Of a stretch of DNA of 64,000 bases, positions 36,451 through 44,461 are shown in pieces; position 1 is the first letter of the stretch; each line of letters begins with the position of its first letter. The position numbers were made by a program, and so were the translations under genes. The DNA is from Solibacillus daqui. GTDB lineage: Bacteria; Bacillota; Bacilli; Bacillales_A; Planococcaceae. The notes beneath the pieces were generated by a model. The model was not told the origin of the DNA, searched no databases, and saw nothing but the letters and a program-made list of their open reading frames with translations. The stretch covers positions 1,977,501 through 2,041,500 of the forward strand of contig NZ_CP114887.1 of the NCBI RefSeq assembly GCF_028747805.1, given 5' to 3'.

Positions 36451-36832
36451 AGCTTTGGAAAAGAAGCAACTCTTAGTTGAAATTAAGTGTGTAGTAAAGC
36501 TCAACCGCTTCAATTATTGAACAACAATCATAGCAAGCTCGCAGTGCCATTTAACGAGCCTGTAAGAGTTGATAGATTTGGCTTGTGCTTTTTCAATGGA
36601 CTTTAGGAAACTTACTTATTTCACAAAAAGGTAAAAATCCAACAATCACTATTTACAACCCTTTCACCGAATCAACATTAAACAATATTTGTAAGAAATA
36701 TCATTTTTCACTTAATACTGTTAAATAAAAGAAACATTGGATATTACCCCTATCTCAAATATTTGGTTTATGTTAACATATATCTGAATCTCTAAAATTT
36801 AGGAAATATGAAAGGAAGTGTAATAATCAGAT

Positions 36833-38164
36833 ATGAAAAAGATATTGAAACCATTGATTAGTGTTATTGCGATTGGTGCCATTTCTCTATCTGTCAATAC
36901 AGATAAAAATATATCTGCTAATAATATTGCAAATACATGTGAGTATGATTCGGCATCGAAAGGAAACCCTGATTATTCAACAATGAACTGTTTGTTAACC
37001 GAAACAGCATTGATTTATGATGTTCCTCCTGAAATTGTGAAGGCAATAGCGGAAGGTGAAAGTGGAAATTGGCGTCATTTCGATCAAAATGGTAAGGCGA
37101 TTGTGACCGCTGATAATGGAATTGGCATTATGCAAATTACAAATCAAGCCGACTACAATCAAGATAGACTAAAAAGCGATCTTGTCTATAATATTCAAGC
37201 GGGTGTAGAGACTCTAGATAAAATGTTTAAGCGGAAGGATTTACCTAGCATCAACGGTGGAGAAAGAGATGTACTGGAGCATTGGTACTTCGCTGTCATG
37301 GCTTATAACGGTACGAAGCCAGTCAATAGTCCAATCATCCAAGCAACTGATGAAAGAAATGCCAATGCCTATCAAGAAAAGATTTTCGGAATCGTTGAAA
37401 AAATGGGGTTAATTGACTTGGAAGTGCTACCATTTTCAAGTGAAGATTTTCAATATGACTCGAACAGCAAGGAAAATATTAAATTTTCATCGATGAACTA
37501 TCCTTTTGAATTACCATTAACAAAATCAAAGCATGCCTTTGAAACAAATCAAAAAGTTAATACAACAACAAATGCAAATTTAAGGTCAAGACCTACTACG
37601 GATAGTCCTTTATTGGATACTTTACGTGAAGGTGAAACGATTACCATTACGGGTCCTTTTGAATATGATGAAGTATCAACGAAGAAAAACCATTTTGTTT
37701 GGTATCCTGTGAAAAGAAGTGACGGGACAAAGGGGTATGTAGCATCAAGTTATTTAAACGACTCAACACCAACACCAAAGCCATTACCTCCAGTTACCTC
37801 TGCAAGTAATGACGTAGTAGTTGTCGATGGTGGGAAAGTAGTAAACGGCAGGACACTTGTGCCTATTCGTGTAATTTCCGAAGAGTTTAATTCAAAAGTA
37901 GATTGGAATCAAAAGTCAAAAACAGTAACAATTAATGACGGTACAAGCGAAGTTGTTTTAACTGCAAATTCTAAAAAGATTACAGTTAATGGTCAACCAA
38001 AGATCATTGATGTTCCAGTTCGAGTTGAGAATGGAAAGACTCTCGTTCCTTTAGTTGTTGCTAGTCCAAGCGGATCAAAAGCTTCATGGGATCAGAATAA
38101 GAAACAAGCTAGTATTTCATTTAATGGCAAAACTGTTATAGTCAATGTCAATCCTAACAATTAA
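36833..38164 (+). CDS. Secreted lytic-transglycosylase-like protein with SH3 and copper-amine-oxidase-type domains
   Basis: The 443-residue protein starts with a signal peptide (about 1-29). Then come a lysozyme-like transglycosylase domain (about 45-190: VPPEIVKAIAEGESGNWRHF with the catalytic Glu, then NGIGIMQITNQADYN), a bacterial SH3 domain (about 250-315: TTNANLRSRPTTDSPLL..GYVASSYLN), and a copper amine oxidase N-terminal-like domain (about 330-440: VNGRTLVPIRVISEEF and a second ENGKTLVPLVV half). Such proteins act on or bind cell-wall peptidoglycan outside the cell. The ribosome binding site is weak (AAAGGAAGTG about 13 bases upstream). It fills the island block between scars 1 and 2. 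Confidence 0.85.
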   Translation: MKKILKPLISVIAIGAISLSVNTDKNISANNIANTCEYDSASKGNPDYSTMNCLLTETALIYDVPPEIVKAIAEGESGNWRHFDQNGKAIVTADNGIGIMQITNQADYNQDRLKSDLVYNIQAGVETLDKMFKRKDLPSINGGERDVLEHWYFAVMAYNGTKPVNSPIIQATDERNANAYQEKIFGIVEKMGLIDLEVLPFSSEDFQYDSNSKENIKFSSMNYPFELPLTKSKHAFETNQKVNTTTNANLRSRPTTDSPLLDTLREGETITITGPFEYDEVSTKKNHFVWYPVKRSDGTKGYVASSYLNDSTPTPKPLPPVTSASNDVVVVDGGKVVNGRTLVPIRVISEEFNSKVDWNQKSKTVTINDGTSEVVLTANSKKITVNGQPKIIDVPVRVENGKTLVPLVVASPSGSKASWDQNKKQASISFNGKTVIVNVNPNN

Positions 38165-38216
38165 AATTAATCTAGCCTATTAACTAACGAGAGAAAGTTA
38201 ACGCTTTTCTCAAAAG

Positions 38217-38610
38217 CTGACCATATCTTAACAGGTAAGGTAACAACTTCTGAGGAACGTCAAACGACTTTCAATGACAGGTTGCTAATCGCACGAGAAG
38301 CAACAATCCAAGTCTAGTCATAGCAAGGGTTTATGAGGTAAGTATTTTTAACAAGTGCCCATAACCTATTTTAGGAGTGCCTACAAGTGAAAAAACTTGT
38401 TAGGTGCTTTTTATTTTAGTGTGTCATCAAGGTGCTTGCTAGTTCCTTTTGTTACATTGTCACATGCGAATACGTGTTTAATGTTTCTTAAGGTTAATAA
38501 TGGTTTGAAGGCATACTTGTTTAAGTGTGCTTTTTTATTACCAAATTCTCAGTGCAAAACACATGAACCGTACTGAGGTGCTAGATATGGATGATTGGTT
38601 ACGTGGATTA
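38217..38610 (+). repeat. deoD-tail scar 2 (long copy)
   Basis: The segment runs from inside the deoD tail ([20 protein letters not shown], still in frame to a TAG stop at 38315-38317) through a diverged copy of the deoD terminator (38386-38410). It then follows the whole downstream flank to GATGGATGATTGGTTACGTG. It matches 34862-35267 throughout, with substitutions and a few small gaps. Confidence 0.92.
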
Positions 38611-38697
38611 CAGGTGGGGTAAAAACTTCTAAAGAACATCAAACGACTTTCAATGACAGGATGCTAATAGCACTAGAAGTTGCAATCCAAGGATAGA
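38611..38697 (+). repeat. deoD-tail scar 3
   Basis: The segment begins directly at the end of scar 2 and matches only the coding tail of deoD, in frame to TAG (GGVKTSKEHQTTFNDRMLIA...). It shares with scar 2 the change to ACAGG.TGCTAAT, so the two have a common history. The following 38698-38873 has no supported gene. Confidence 0.88.
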
Positions 38698-38873
38698 TAG
38701 GAAACATACGAGCGAAGTAAGCCACTCTCCTTTATCTTTATCATCAAGAAGTGGATTTATCAAAAGATGCTTGTTTTACTATCGTTACTTCCAGCGCTAA
38801 TTTTTCAAACAAACCTGTTTAATATGGATAAGGAAGGGCAAGTTAATAGTGTAACTTGAAAGGATGGGGTGAA

Positions 38874-39293
38874 ATGACTTCTGTACGTGATGAAATACTA
38901 GAAGTATTAAATCGTGAAAAAATTGGAACGATGGCAACTGTTCGGAATGGAAAACCGTATTCTCGTTATATGACATTCAAACATGAGGACTTTGTGTTAT
39001 ATACGGTCACAAGTAAACATTCTGAAAAAGTAGAAGAACTGCAACAAAATCCGTATACACATATTTTATATGGCTACGAAAATGGTGGATTTGGTGATGC
39101 TTATGTAGAAATCGAAGGCAAAGTGACAGCGTTTGAAGATGAGAGCATAAAAAACAAGCTTGCTGAAATTTTTTCTAGCATTTTTATTGGTACAAAAGAT
39201 GATATGTTAACGCTGAAAATTGAACCGATTCGTATGCGATTGATGAATAAGAAAGGCGAGCCACCTAAAGAATTAGAATTTACAGCTAAATAG
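38874..39293 (+). CDS. Pyridoxamine 5'-phosphate oxidase-like / general stress protein 26 type
   Basis: The 139-residue protein has the split-barrel flavin-binding fold of the pyridoxamine phosphate oxidase family. The conserved start VLNREKIGTMATVRNGKPYS is followed by an aromatic-rich strand and KVEELQQNPYTHILYG; the segment GDAYVEIEGKVTAFED completes the barrel. Members in this size range bind flavin or F420 nucleotides, often without proven substrate. Start: ATG 38874 with GATGGGGTGA just upstream; the TTG at 38856 has no site. It is the first cargo gene after scar 3. Confidence 0.8.
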   Translation: MTSVRDEILEVLNREKIGTMATVRNGKPYSRYMTFKHEDFVLYTVTSKHSEKVEELQQNPYTHILYGYENGGFGDAYVEIEGKVTAFEDESIKNKLAEIFSSIFIGTKDDMLTLKIEPIRMRLMNKKGEPPKELEFTAK

Positions 39294-39702
39294 GTTTAAG
39301 TGTATCAATTTATTCATAAAATTATGCGATGCCTAGACATAGTGAGAAATGCGCTTGCATAACAATAACTATCTTAGTATGTTTTTCTGAATTTTCATGC
39401 ATCTCAAATGAATTATAAACATGCGACATTGCTTTCATTAAAGGTCATTTTTACTTATAACAAGGAAAATGCTTTTATAAGGAATGTTAAGGAATGTCGT
39501 ATGTTTTTTTCTGTTTCTCTCAAATGTTTTGAGCATAATCTCTACCATGGGTTTAACAAATCTTACTGTCATTTAAGATATTCGATGATAAATATTGATT
39601 TGCTTGTGAACGTACGTTTGGAATGTATGTTCTCTTTTTGTGTAAATTATGATAAATTTAAAGTGTAATATTTATTTTATAGGCAAGGAGAATTAAAGAC
39701 GA
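39294..39702. other. Intergenic, no supported gene
   Basis: An open frame at 39408-39668 has no ribosome binding site and an unlikely composition (Cys, Phe and Asn rich). AAGGAGA at 39684 belongs to the next gene, although its spacing to ATG 39703 is long (about 12 bases). Confidence 0.4.
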
Positions 39703-40191
39703 ATGCTAGGGAACACACACATCATAGGAGGCATCACAGCAAGTCTTGCTTTTGCACAAATTTCTAATGAAAATCCCCTCATATTGGTAGGGGCAGGTAT
39801 TGTCGGTGCACTATTGCCGGACATATGCCACGGTGGGAGTAAAATGGGGCGGACATTTCCCATTAGTTCGAAAATTGTCAATAAACTTTTTGGACATCGA
39901 TCTTTCACTCATAGTTTCCTCTTTCTATTTTGTGTAGCGGTACTGATGAATGCTTTCGTACCTTATAAGGCATTCACAATAGGGCTGCTCTTAGGAATGG
40001 TTAGTCATTTTATTCTTGATATGGGAACGAGACAGGGAATTAAGTTATTTTTTCCAATAAATTTAAAATTACGTTTCCCCATCACGATCAAAACCGGTGG
40101 CAAAGTGGAAAAGTATATTTTCGCTGGGCTATGTTTGTTATCGTTGTATTTTGGTTTTGAAGTAATTATTGGAATTGTGAATATTACGTAA
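39703..40191 (+). CDS. YdjM-like membrane-bound metal-dependent hydrolase (DUF457)
   Basis: The 162-residue protein has about four transmembrane segments. Family hallmarks are NTHIIGGITASLAFA at the start, GALLPDICHGGSKMGR near residue 35 with the Asp-x-x-His metal site, GHRSFTHSFLF near 65, and GMVSHFILDMGTRQGIKLFFP near 105. The conserved His and Asp residues at the membrane surface give the family its proposed metal-dependent hydrolase role; B. subtilis YdjM-type and E. coli YdjM proteins are induced by DNA damage or stress. The substrate is unknown. A terminator follows. Confidence 0.85.
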   Translation: MLGNTHIIGGITASLAFAQISNENPLILVGAGIVGALLPDICHGGSKMGRTFPISSKIVNKLFGHRSFTHSFLFLFCVAVLMNAFVPYKAFTIGLLLGMVSHFILDMGTRQGIKLFFPINLKLRFPITIKTGGKVEKYIFAGLCLLSLYFGFEVIIGIVNIT

Positions 40192-40197
40192 AATCAA

Positions 40198-40231
40198 CCC
40201 TGCATGTGGATAAATTCATGCAGGGATTTTT
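40198..40231 (+). terminator. Terminator of the YdjM-like gene
   Basis: CCCTGCATG pairs perfectly with CATGCAGGG and is followed by ATTTTTGTT. Confidence 0.85.
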
Positions 40232-40399
40232 GTTATTCCAAATTAAACAATTAGTATCAAAGGAGGGAATGGTAAAATTGATTGTGGTTAAAACTGGTTG
40301 GAATATTAGCCAAAATGGGCATAAAAAAAGTATGAACAAGATATGAACATGATGTGAACTGCGCCAAATTGGTTAGGCTTTTTATTATAAATGTCTCTA

Positions 40400-41011
40400 T
40401 CAGTAGTGCATGATTGTATGAGCTAGCTCAAAAGGATTTTGCATTTTTAAATAATAGTCTTCTGCTACCCAATATCTATTTTGGTATTTTATTAATCGTT
40501 CTTCTAGTTTACCGATGTATGTGTCACGGTGAAGTACCCGCTCATATCTCACTTCTTTAGGGCAGTCAAGGAAAATTATATAATCGTAAAATGCTTTCCA
40601 TTCCTCTCTCAAAAGAAATATCCCCTCTATGATTACTATGCTTTTAGGTGGTATTTGAATTGATTTGCTTATCAGAGTATCTTTATCTTTGTCGTAAAAC
40701 GGCAAGTGTAACTGCTTTTCGTTTTGATGAAGTTTTTTATATAAATGTTGTTTTAGATAATTGGTATCCCATTGTAATTGATAATATTCAAACCACTCAT
40801 CATGACCTGTGTTATATCTCATTTCTCTCTTAACAATATGGTCGTCAATATGAAGAATCACTACATTTTCAATTTCACTTTTTAATTGGTGTACAATCGT
40901 AGTTTTTCCTGCACCACTTAGTCCGTCGATTGCAACAATAAATGGTCTATCTAAGTAATGCTTATTATATTCCTCTTCTATTTTTTGTTTCAAAGTATCG
41001 TACATTTCCAA
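40400..41011 (-). CDS. Uridine-kinase-like P-loop kinase
   Basis: The 203-residue protein has a Walker A motif GLSGAGKTT at about residues 30-38, preceded by the strand RPFIVAIDG. ILHIDDHIVKREMRYNTGHD near 55 corresponds to the acceptor-binding DDF-like part of uridine kinases. SIVIIEGIFLLREEW (Walker B-like) is near 125, and YERVLHRDTY is the lid with Arg residues. It belongs to the uridine kinase/phosphoribulokinase-like group; the actual substrate may be another small molecule. Start: TTG 41011 is seven bases after GTGAGG; the in-frame ATG 41005 is an alternative. It is within the deoD island, opposite to its left neighbour. Confidence 0.8.
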   Translation of the reverse strand: MEMYDTLKQKIEEEYNKHYLDRPFIVAIDGLSGAGKTTIVHQLKSEIENVVILHIDDHIVKREMRYNTGHDEWFEYYQLQWDTNYLKQHLYKKLHQNEKQLHLPFYDKDKDTLISKSIQIPPKSIVIIEGIFLLREEWKAFYDYIIFLDCPKEVRYERVLHRDTYIGKLEERLIKYQNRYWVAEDYYLKMQNPFELAHTIMHY

Positions 41012-41068
41012 GTAAATTACCTCACATAAAATTCTATAAAAGGAGCAAGCAGTAGGATGTAATAAAAA

Positions 41069-41105
41069 GACTAGTGATTTTGTATATGAATCAAAATCAC
41101 AAGTC
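41069..41105 (-). terminator. Terminator of the 41150-41467 gene
   Basis: GACTAGTGATTTTG pairs with CAAAATCACAAGTC (two mismatches) and on the minus strand is followed by TTTTTATT. The layout resembles the shared flank at 35326 and 41645. Confidence 0.7.
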
Positions 41106-41149
41106 TGATTCTTATTGAATAAAAGCTATCTATTATGGAATAGAGTTTT

Positions 41150-41467
41150 TTATAAATAGCTATTCTTTTCATTCCCATAAATTTCATAAGCGAAATAACC
41201 AAATAGAAAGCCAATTCCTGAACTGAAACTTAGTGTGGGTAATAATGGAATTGAGAAAAACATGCTAAGAATCAAACCTATTATGCAACCAAAAAGCATT
41301 CCCAGTGGTATTAAACTGTCTAATAAACTTTGAGCTGCTTTTGATTGTTTCTTCCCCAATTTCCCTTGCTTCTGTTTATGTTCAAGCCTTTTAATAACAA
41401 AGACCGCAATGCCTCCAACGAATCCCAGCGGTAGAACAATACCAAATAGTTCTATGAAAAACTCCAA
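41150..41467 (-). CDS. Small membrane protein (105 aa)
   Basis: The protein has three probable membrane segments (residues 4-24, 50-72 and 76-96) and a basic Lys/Gln-rich loop between the first two (KRLEHKQKQGKLGKKQSKAA), which should be cytoplasmic. The start is TTG 41467, nine bases after AAAGGAGAA. No family is recognised. It is one of four minus-strand cargo genes in the island, each with its own hairpin terminator. Confidence 0.65.
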   Translation of the reverse strand: MEFFIELFGIVLPLGFVGGIAVFVIKRLEHKQKQGKLGKKQSKAAQSLLDSLIPLGMLFGCIIGLILSMFFSIPLLPTLSFSSGIGFLFGYFAYEIYGNEKNSYL

Positions 41468-41644
41468 GCCGTATTCTCCTTTCGTTTACATCCTATTGCA
41501 TTAATTGTGGAATATTCAGTTATTTAATTAAGTGTATCATAATAGTAAATTTTAGGGCGGTATGAATGTGTTGGATAGCCGAAATGATTGCCAGTAATAA
41601 AGCCATGTGTGAAGCTACTGCAGTGATTGAAGATGCATAATAAA

Positions 41645-41685
41645 AGGACTTACATACATGAAAAACACTTATACTTGCAAGTCCT
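41645..41685 (-). terminator. Terminator of the lipoprotein gene (shared 3' flank)
   Basis: AGGACTT (41645-41651) and AAGTCCT (41679-41685) form the stem; the minus strand continues into TTTTATT. The left half matches the flank at 35323-35345. Confidence 0.6.
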
Positions 41686-41726
41686 ATCATTATTTATCAT
41701 TAGTACCTATTCCTTCAATAATCCAT

Positions 41727-42203
41727 TTATTTCTGATGCACTTTTACATAAATACTTCCAAATAATCTATCTCCAATGTAAGCATCTAACTTCCACATTC
41801 CACTTTTAAACAACGTCATATTTGTTGGAATGTGATGATTTGCGTCATTATTAGGGCTAAGAAAAGAAATTCTAACTTTTGGAACAATTATTATTTCCTC
41901 ATTACTGTTTTCATGAGATCCTAAAACTTCAAAGTTACCAGTCAACTCGTCTTCATTCCCCCATAAATGCCACATGTACTTTTGTGTTTTATTTGGATAG
42001 AATCTACTTTCTTCATTATCATCGTAAAGAAAGCCTAAATGCCCTTCTTCGCCAATCATTGTATAACCGCCTGATTTAAAAAGGGGATTTTCATGCCAAT
42101 TGTTTTGAATAACTTCTTCTTTTAGTGGCTCTTCGTTATTACAGCCTGTCACTACTAAAGATACAACTGTTATAAAGATTAAAATTACAGTTTTCTTGAT
42201 CAT
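41727..42203 (-). CDS. Lipoprotein, DUF4871-like
   Basis: The 158-residue protein begins with a lipoprotein signal peptide (IKKTVILIFITVVSLVVTGC, the last Cys being the lipid-bearing residue of lipobox VVTGC). The mature part contains GGYTMIGEEGHLGFLYDD and FYPNKTQKYMWHLWG, which I associate with the DUF4871 family of Bacillus; function unknown. The last 40 residues (FKSGMWKLDAYIGDRLFGSI) look like a small beta-sandwich edge. The start is ATG 42203 with GGGGTG eight bases upstream; the frame extends five codons further without a site. Confidence 0.78.
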   Translation of the reverse strand: MIKKTVILIFITVVSLVVTGCNNEEPLKEEVIQNNWHENPLFKSGGYTMIGEEGHLGFLYDDNEESRFYPNKTQKYMWHLWGNEDELTGNFEVLGSHENSNEEIIIVPKVRISFLSPNNDANHHIPTNMTLFKSGMWKLDAYIGDRLFGSIYVKVHQK

Positions 42204-42220
42204 TAAATAACACCCCATCT

Positions 42221-42559
42221 TTATATCTCACGCACACTTCAAAACTAAATTTAATCAACTAGAGGGAAGCAGGTACTCTCTCTACCTATAACTTAATATA
42301 CGTATAATTTAATTGAGCTAGAAGGGGAATCATTTGAGTTTTCCTAATGGAACTCATTTACGGATATTAAGCTATATATGTGTGAGATTATAAAACAAGC
42401 TTGTAAGCAATCGAGATTTTACTTGTTGGAAAGTTGGTCACCTGAAACGCTCTCAGGTCGGTTTGAGAACATAACAAAAGGACTTACATATATGAAACCC
42501 AAACATACACGCTAGTGCTATTATTATTAAACAGTATTGCACGTTAGTTGAAATACGAA
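42221..42559. other. Intergenic, shared-flank copy only
   Basis: The only structure recognised is AAAAGGACTTACATATATGA at 42476-42495, a copy of the 3' flank seen at 35323 and 41642, here without a matching right arm. No gene is supported. Confidence 0.45.
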
Positions 42560-42763
42560 CTACTCTTTCTCTTTTAATAGTGAAATTATCTTTTCATTTT
42601 GTTCTATTAGCATATCGAGTTTATTTCCAATCTTATTAGCATTATTACTTTTTACTGAAGAATTAATAAGTAATCTTCTTATAAAAAGAGTAAAAGAAAT
42701 AAAAAATAAAATAATTAGACCAAATACAGCGACTATCGGGATAAATTGTAGAATTGCTTCCAT
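42560..42763 (-). CDS. Small single-span membrane protein (DUF4083-like)
   Basis: The 67-residue protein has one N-terminal transmembrane segment (about residues 5-29, FIPIVAVFGLIILFFISFTL) followed by basic residues and a short coiled-coil-like tail (KLDMLIEQNEKIISLLKEK). This is the layout of the small Bacillus family DUF4083, of unknown function. GAGGAGGGAA before ATG 42763 is an excellent ribosome binding site. The upstream flank at 42817-42858 is shared with the DinB-like gene. Confidence 0.7.
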   Translation of the reverse strand: MEAILQFIPIVAVFGLIILFFISFTLFIRRLLINSSVKSNNANKIGNKLDMLIEQNEKIISLLKEKE

Positions 42764-42816
42764 TGTATTCCCTCCTCATGTTTCATATTAACCAATAAAA
42801 GATTTAATGCCTTAGT

Positions 42817-42858
42817 TATTAATCGTTTAGTTCAGTGTAACATATTTACAAATATTGG
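42817..42858 (-). repeat. Shared upstream flank, copy B
   Basis: This is the near copy of 35983-36024 (core GTGTAACATATTTACAAATA), upstream of the 42560-42763 gene at a similar distance from its start. Confidence 0.6.
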
Positions 42859-43061
42859 TGATTGGCGAATGATAAGGCTAATGGGGCAGGATAAATGTGC
42901 GAAATGTTTCTAGCTTAAATTGAAATGGTCACATTACTAAGGAAAGGGCTAGAAAGTATTATTAGAACTGAACAATTAGATTTAAGAATGAAGGGGATTC
43001 AGAAATCTTTATTGAATCAATATAACAGGAATACATTTACTAAGAAAAGGACGAGACTCAT

Positions 43062-43691
43062 ATGAAAATACAAAAATATACACCAGAATATGAAGATAGC
43101 TGGCTTCGTTGTAGAGTATTAGCATATTTATATACATCTTTGTACGAAGATGTTGAAACGTCAAAACCAACATTTGAAGGGCGTCCATCCATTGAGTTAA
43201 TAGCAATAGAAGATGGAATTGTAGTCGGGCTGCTAGACATGGTACTTGATACAGACGAATTAAAAACATCATTTTTAGCAAAAGGCTTAGGTGCGTTTTT
43301 AAAAGTCATTGCTGTTCATCCAGATTACCAATCTAAAGGAATTGGACGGAAATTATATGAAACGGCTCTAATAGAACTCGAAAGTACTCCTATTGAATTC
43401 ATAGAATTGTACACACGGGGAGATGAACAAGCTAATAATTTTTATAAAAAATTAGAGTTTGAGTTATTTTTAGAAACGTATGACGTATTTGGAGTGGAAA
43501 TAGGATTAAGTAAACCTATTTCTATAAATGGAATAGAAAATAAAAAGCTTATGGCAACATATGAAAACGGTGAGACGTGTGATTATATCCTAGTCGATGG
43601 TGTATATGAAGTATACGATTTAAAAGCACTAGATAACATTGACTATGACCGTTATTACCCAGCACGAGGATATTACAAAAAAATAAAATAA
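43062..43691 (+). CDS. GNAT family N-acetyltransferase
   Basis: The 209-residue protein has an N-terminal GNAT domain (about 1-135). The acetyl-CoA-binding motif A is LKVIAVHPDYQSKGIGRKLY near residue 87 with the Q/R-x-x-G-x-G/A pyrophosphate loop, and ELYTRGDEQANNFYKKLEFE is motif B. The remaining 70 residues form an extra C-terminal part ending in YYPARGYYKK that I do not recognise. AAAAGGA precedes ATG 43062. The substrate is unknown. It is followed by the MazG-like gene in the same orientation after about 70 bases. Confidence 0.87.
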   Translation: MKIQKYTPEYEDSWLRCRVLAYLYTSLYEDVETSKPTFEGRPSIELIAIEDGIVVGLLDMVLDTDELKTSFLAKGLGAFLKVIAVHPDYQSKGIGRKLYETALIELESTPIEFIELYTRGDEQANNFYKKLEFELFLETYDVFGVEIGLSKPISINGIENKKLMATYENGETCDYILVDGVYEVYDLKALDNIDYDRYYPARGYYKKIK

Positions 43692-43763
43692 TAAGTACAT
43701 ACGTAAACTGGATAGAATACATTTAGTTGGACACAGTTTATATAGTATAAGGAGCTAAAAATT

Positions 43764-44090
43764 ATGCCTGTGTATAATAAGTTAGTAAGAGATAAGATTT
43801 TAGAAATTATCGAAGCAGATGGGTTAGCTTATAACGCACGAATATTGGAGCGTAATGAACTTTTATATGAAGTTAAGGCGAAAATGATTGAAGAAGCTAA
43901 AGAGTTTCATACGGCAAATAGTACTCATGAGAGCGTTGAAGAATTAGCTGATGTATTAGAGTTAGTACATACAGCTCTTAGTACATTAGGTGTGACCTTT
44001 GAAGAACTTGAAGAAGTGCGGCAGCAAAAAAAGGAAATACGTGGAGGCTTTGAAAAAGCAATTTACTTGATTGATATAGAAGACAAGTAA
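43764..44090 (+). CDS. MazG-like nucleotide pyrophosphohydrolase
   Basis: The 108-residue all-alpha protein starts VYNKLVRDKILEIIEADG, the signature of the small proteins often labelled phosphoribosyl-ATP pyrophosphohydrolase-like. EEAKEFHTA and ESVEELADVLELVHTA form the EExxE..ExxD metal site of the MazG/all-alpha NTP pyrophosphatase superfamily. Such enzymes remove non-canonical nucleotides; the substrate here is unknown. AAGGAG precedes ATG 43764. It is probably co-transcribed with the acetyltransferase gene. Confidence 0.88.
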   Translation: MPVYNKLVRDKILEIIEADGLAYNARILERNELLYEVKAKMIEEAKEFHTANSTHESVEELADVLELVHTALSTLGVTFEELEEVRQQKKEIRGGFEKAIYLIDIEDK

Positions 44091-44186
44091 TTTGTGTCAA
44101 AGATTTTGTATATGAATAGTTACTTGGATAATAATAATTCTTTAGAATCTAGTTTCCGTTTGAGATACTTGTTTGGTAGGAATGGT

Positions 44187-44304
44187 GCTATTCAAGAATA
44201 GTCATAGCAAGGGTTTAAGCATTACATATTTTCAAAAGGGACATTAACTTATTTTATTGACCATCCAAGCTCACTAGACAATAATTTGTTAAGTGGGCTT
44301 TTTT
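44187..44304 (+). repeat. deoD-tail scar 4 (most decayed) with terminator
   Basis: Bases 44187-44216 match the last codons of deoD and the first bases after it (GCTATTCAAGAATAG then TCATAGCAAGGGTTT). A terminator like that of scar 1 follows at 44268-44304 (AGCTCACTAGACAA / TTGTTAAGTGGGCT plus T run). Only the very end of the coding tail remains. Confidence 0.75.
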
Positions 44305-44461
44305 GTGGATGGGAATATATAAAATTTTCCAGTGTAATCCACAAAATAATGATGGCTTGAAATGAATCGCATCGGCTGTATACGCTATAAAAAATATTAT
44401 TAATTAGATGTTATGGAATTTCACTCTTCATCAAATAATGATGGAGAAGGAGATGAAAAAA

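Noticed and set aside
39408..39668. 86-codon plus-strand open frame
   Set aside because: No ribosome binding site, biased Cys/Phe/Asn composition and no recognisable feature; probably chance in AT-rich DNA.
40278..40346. 22-codon TTG-initiated frame after an AAAGGAGGG site
   Set aside because: The spacing between site and TTG is long, the peptide has no feature, and no terminator follows; too weak to annotate.
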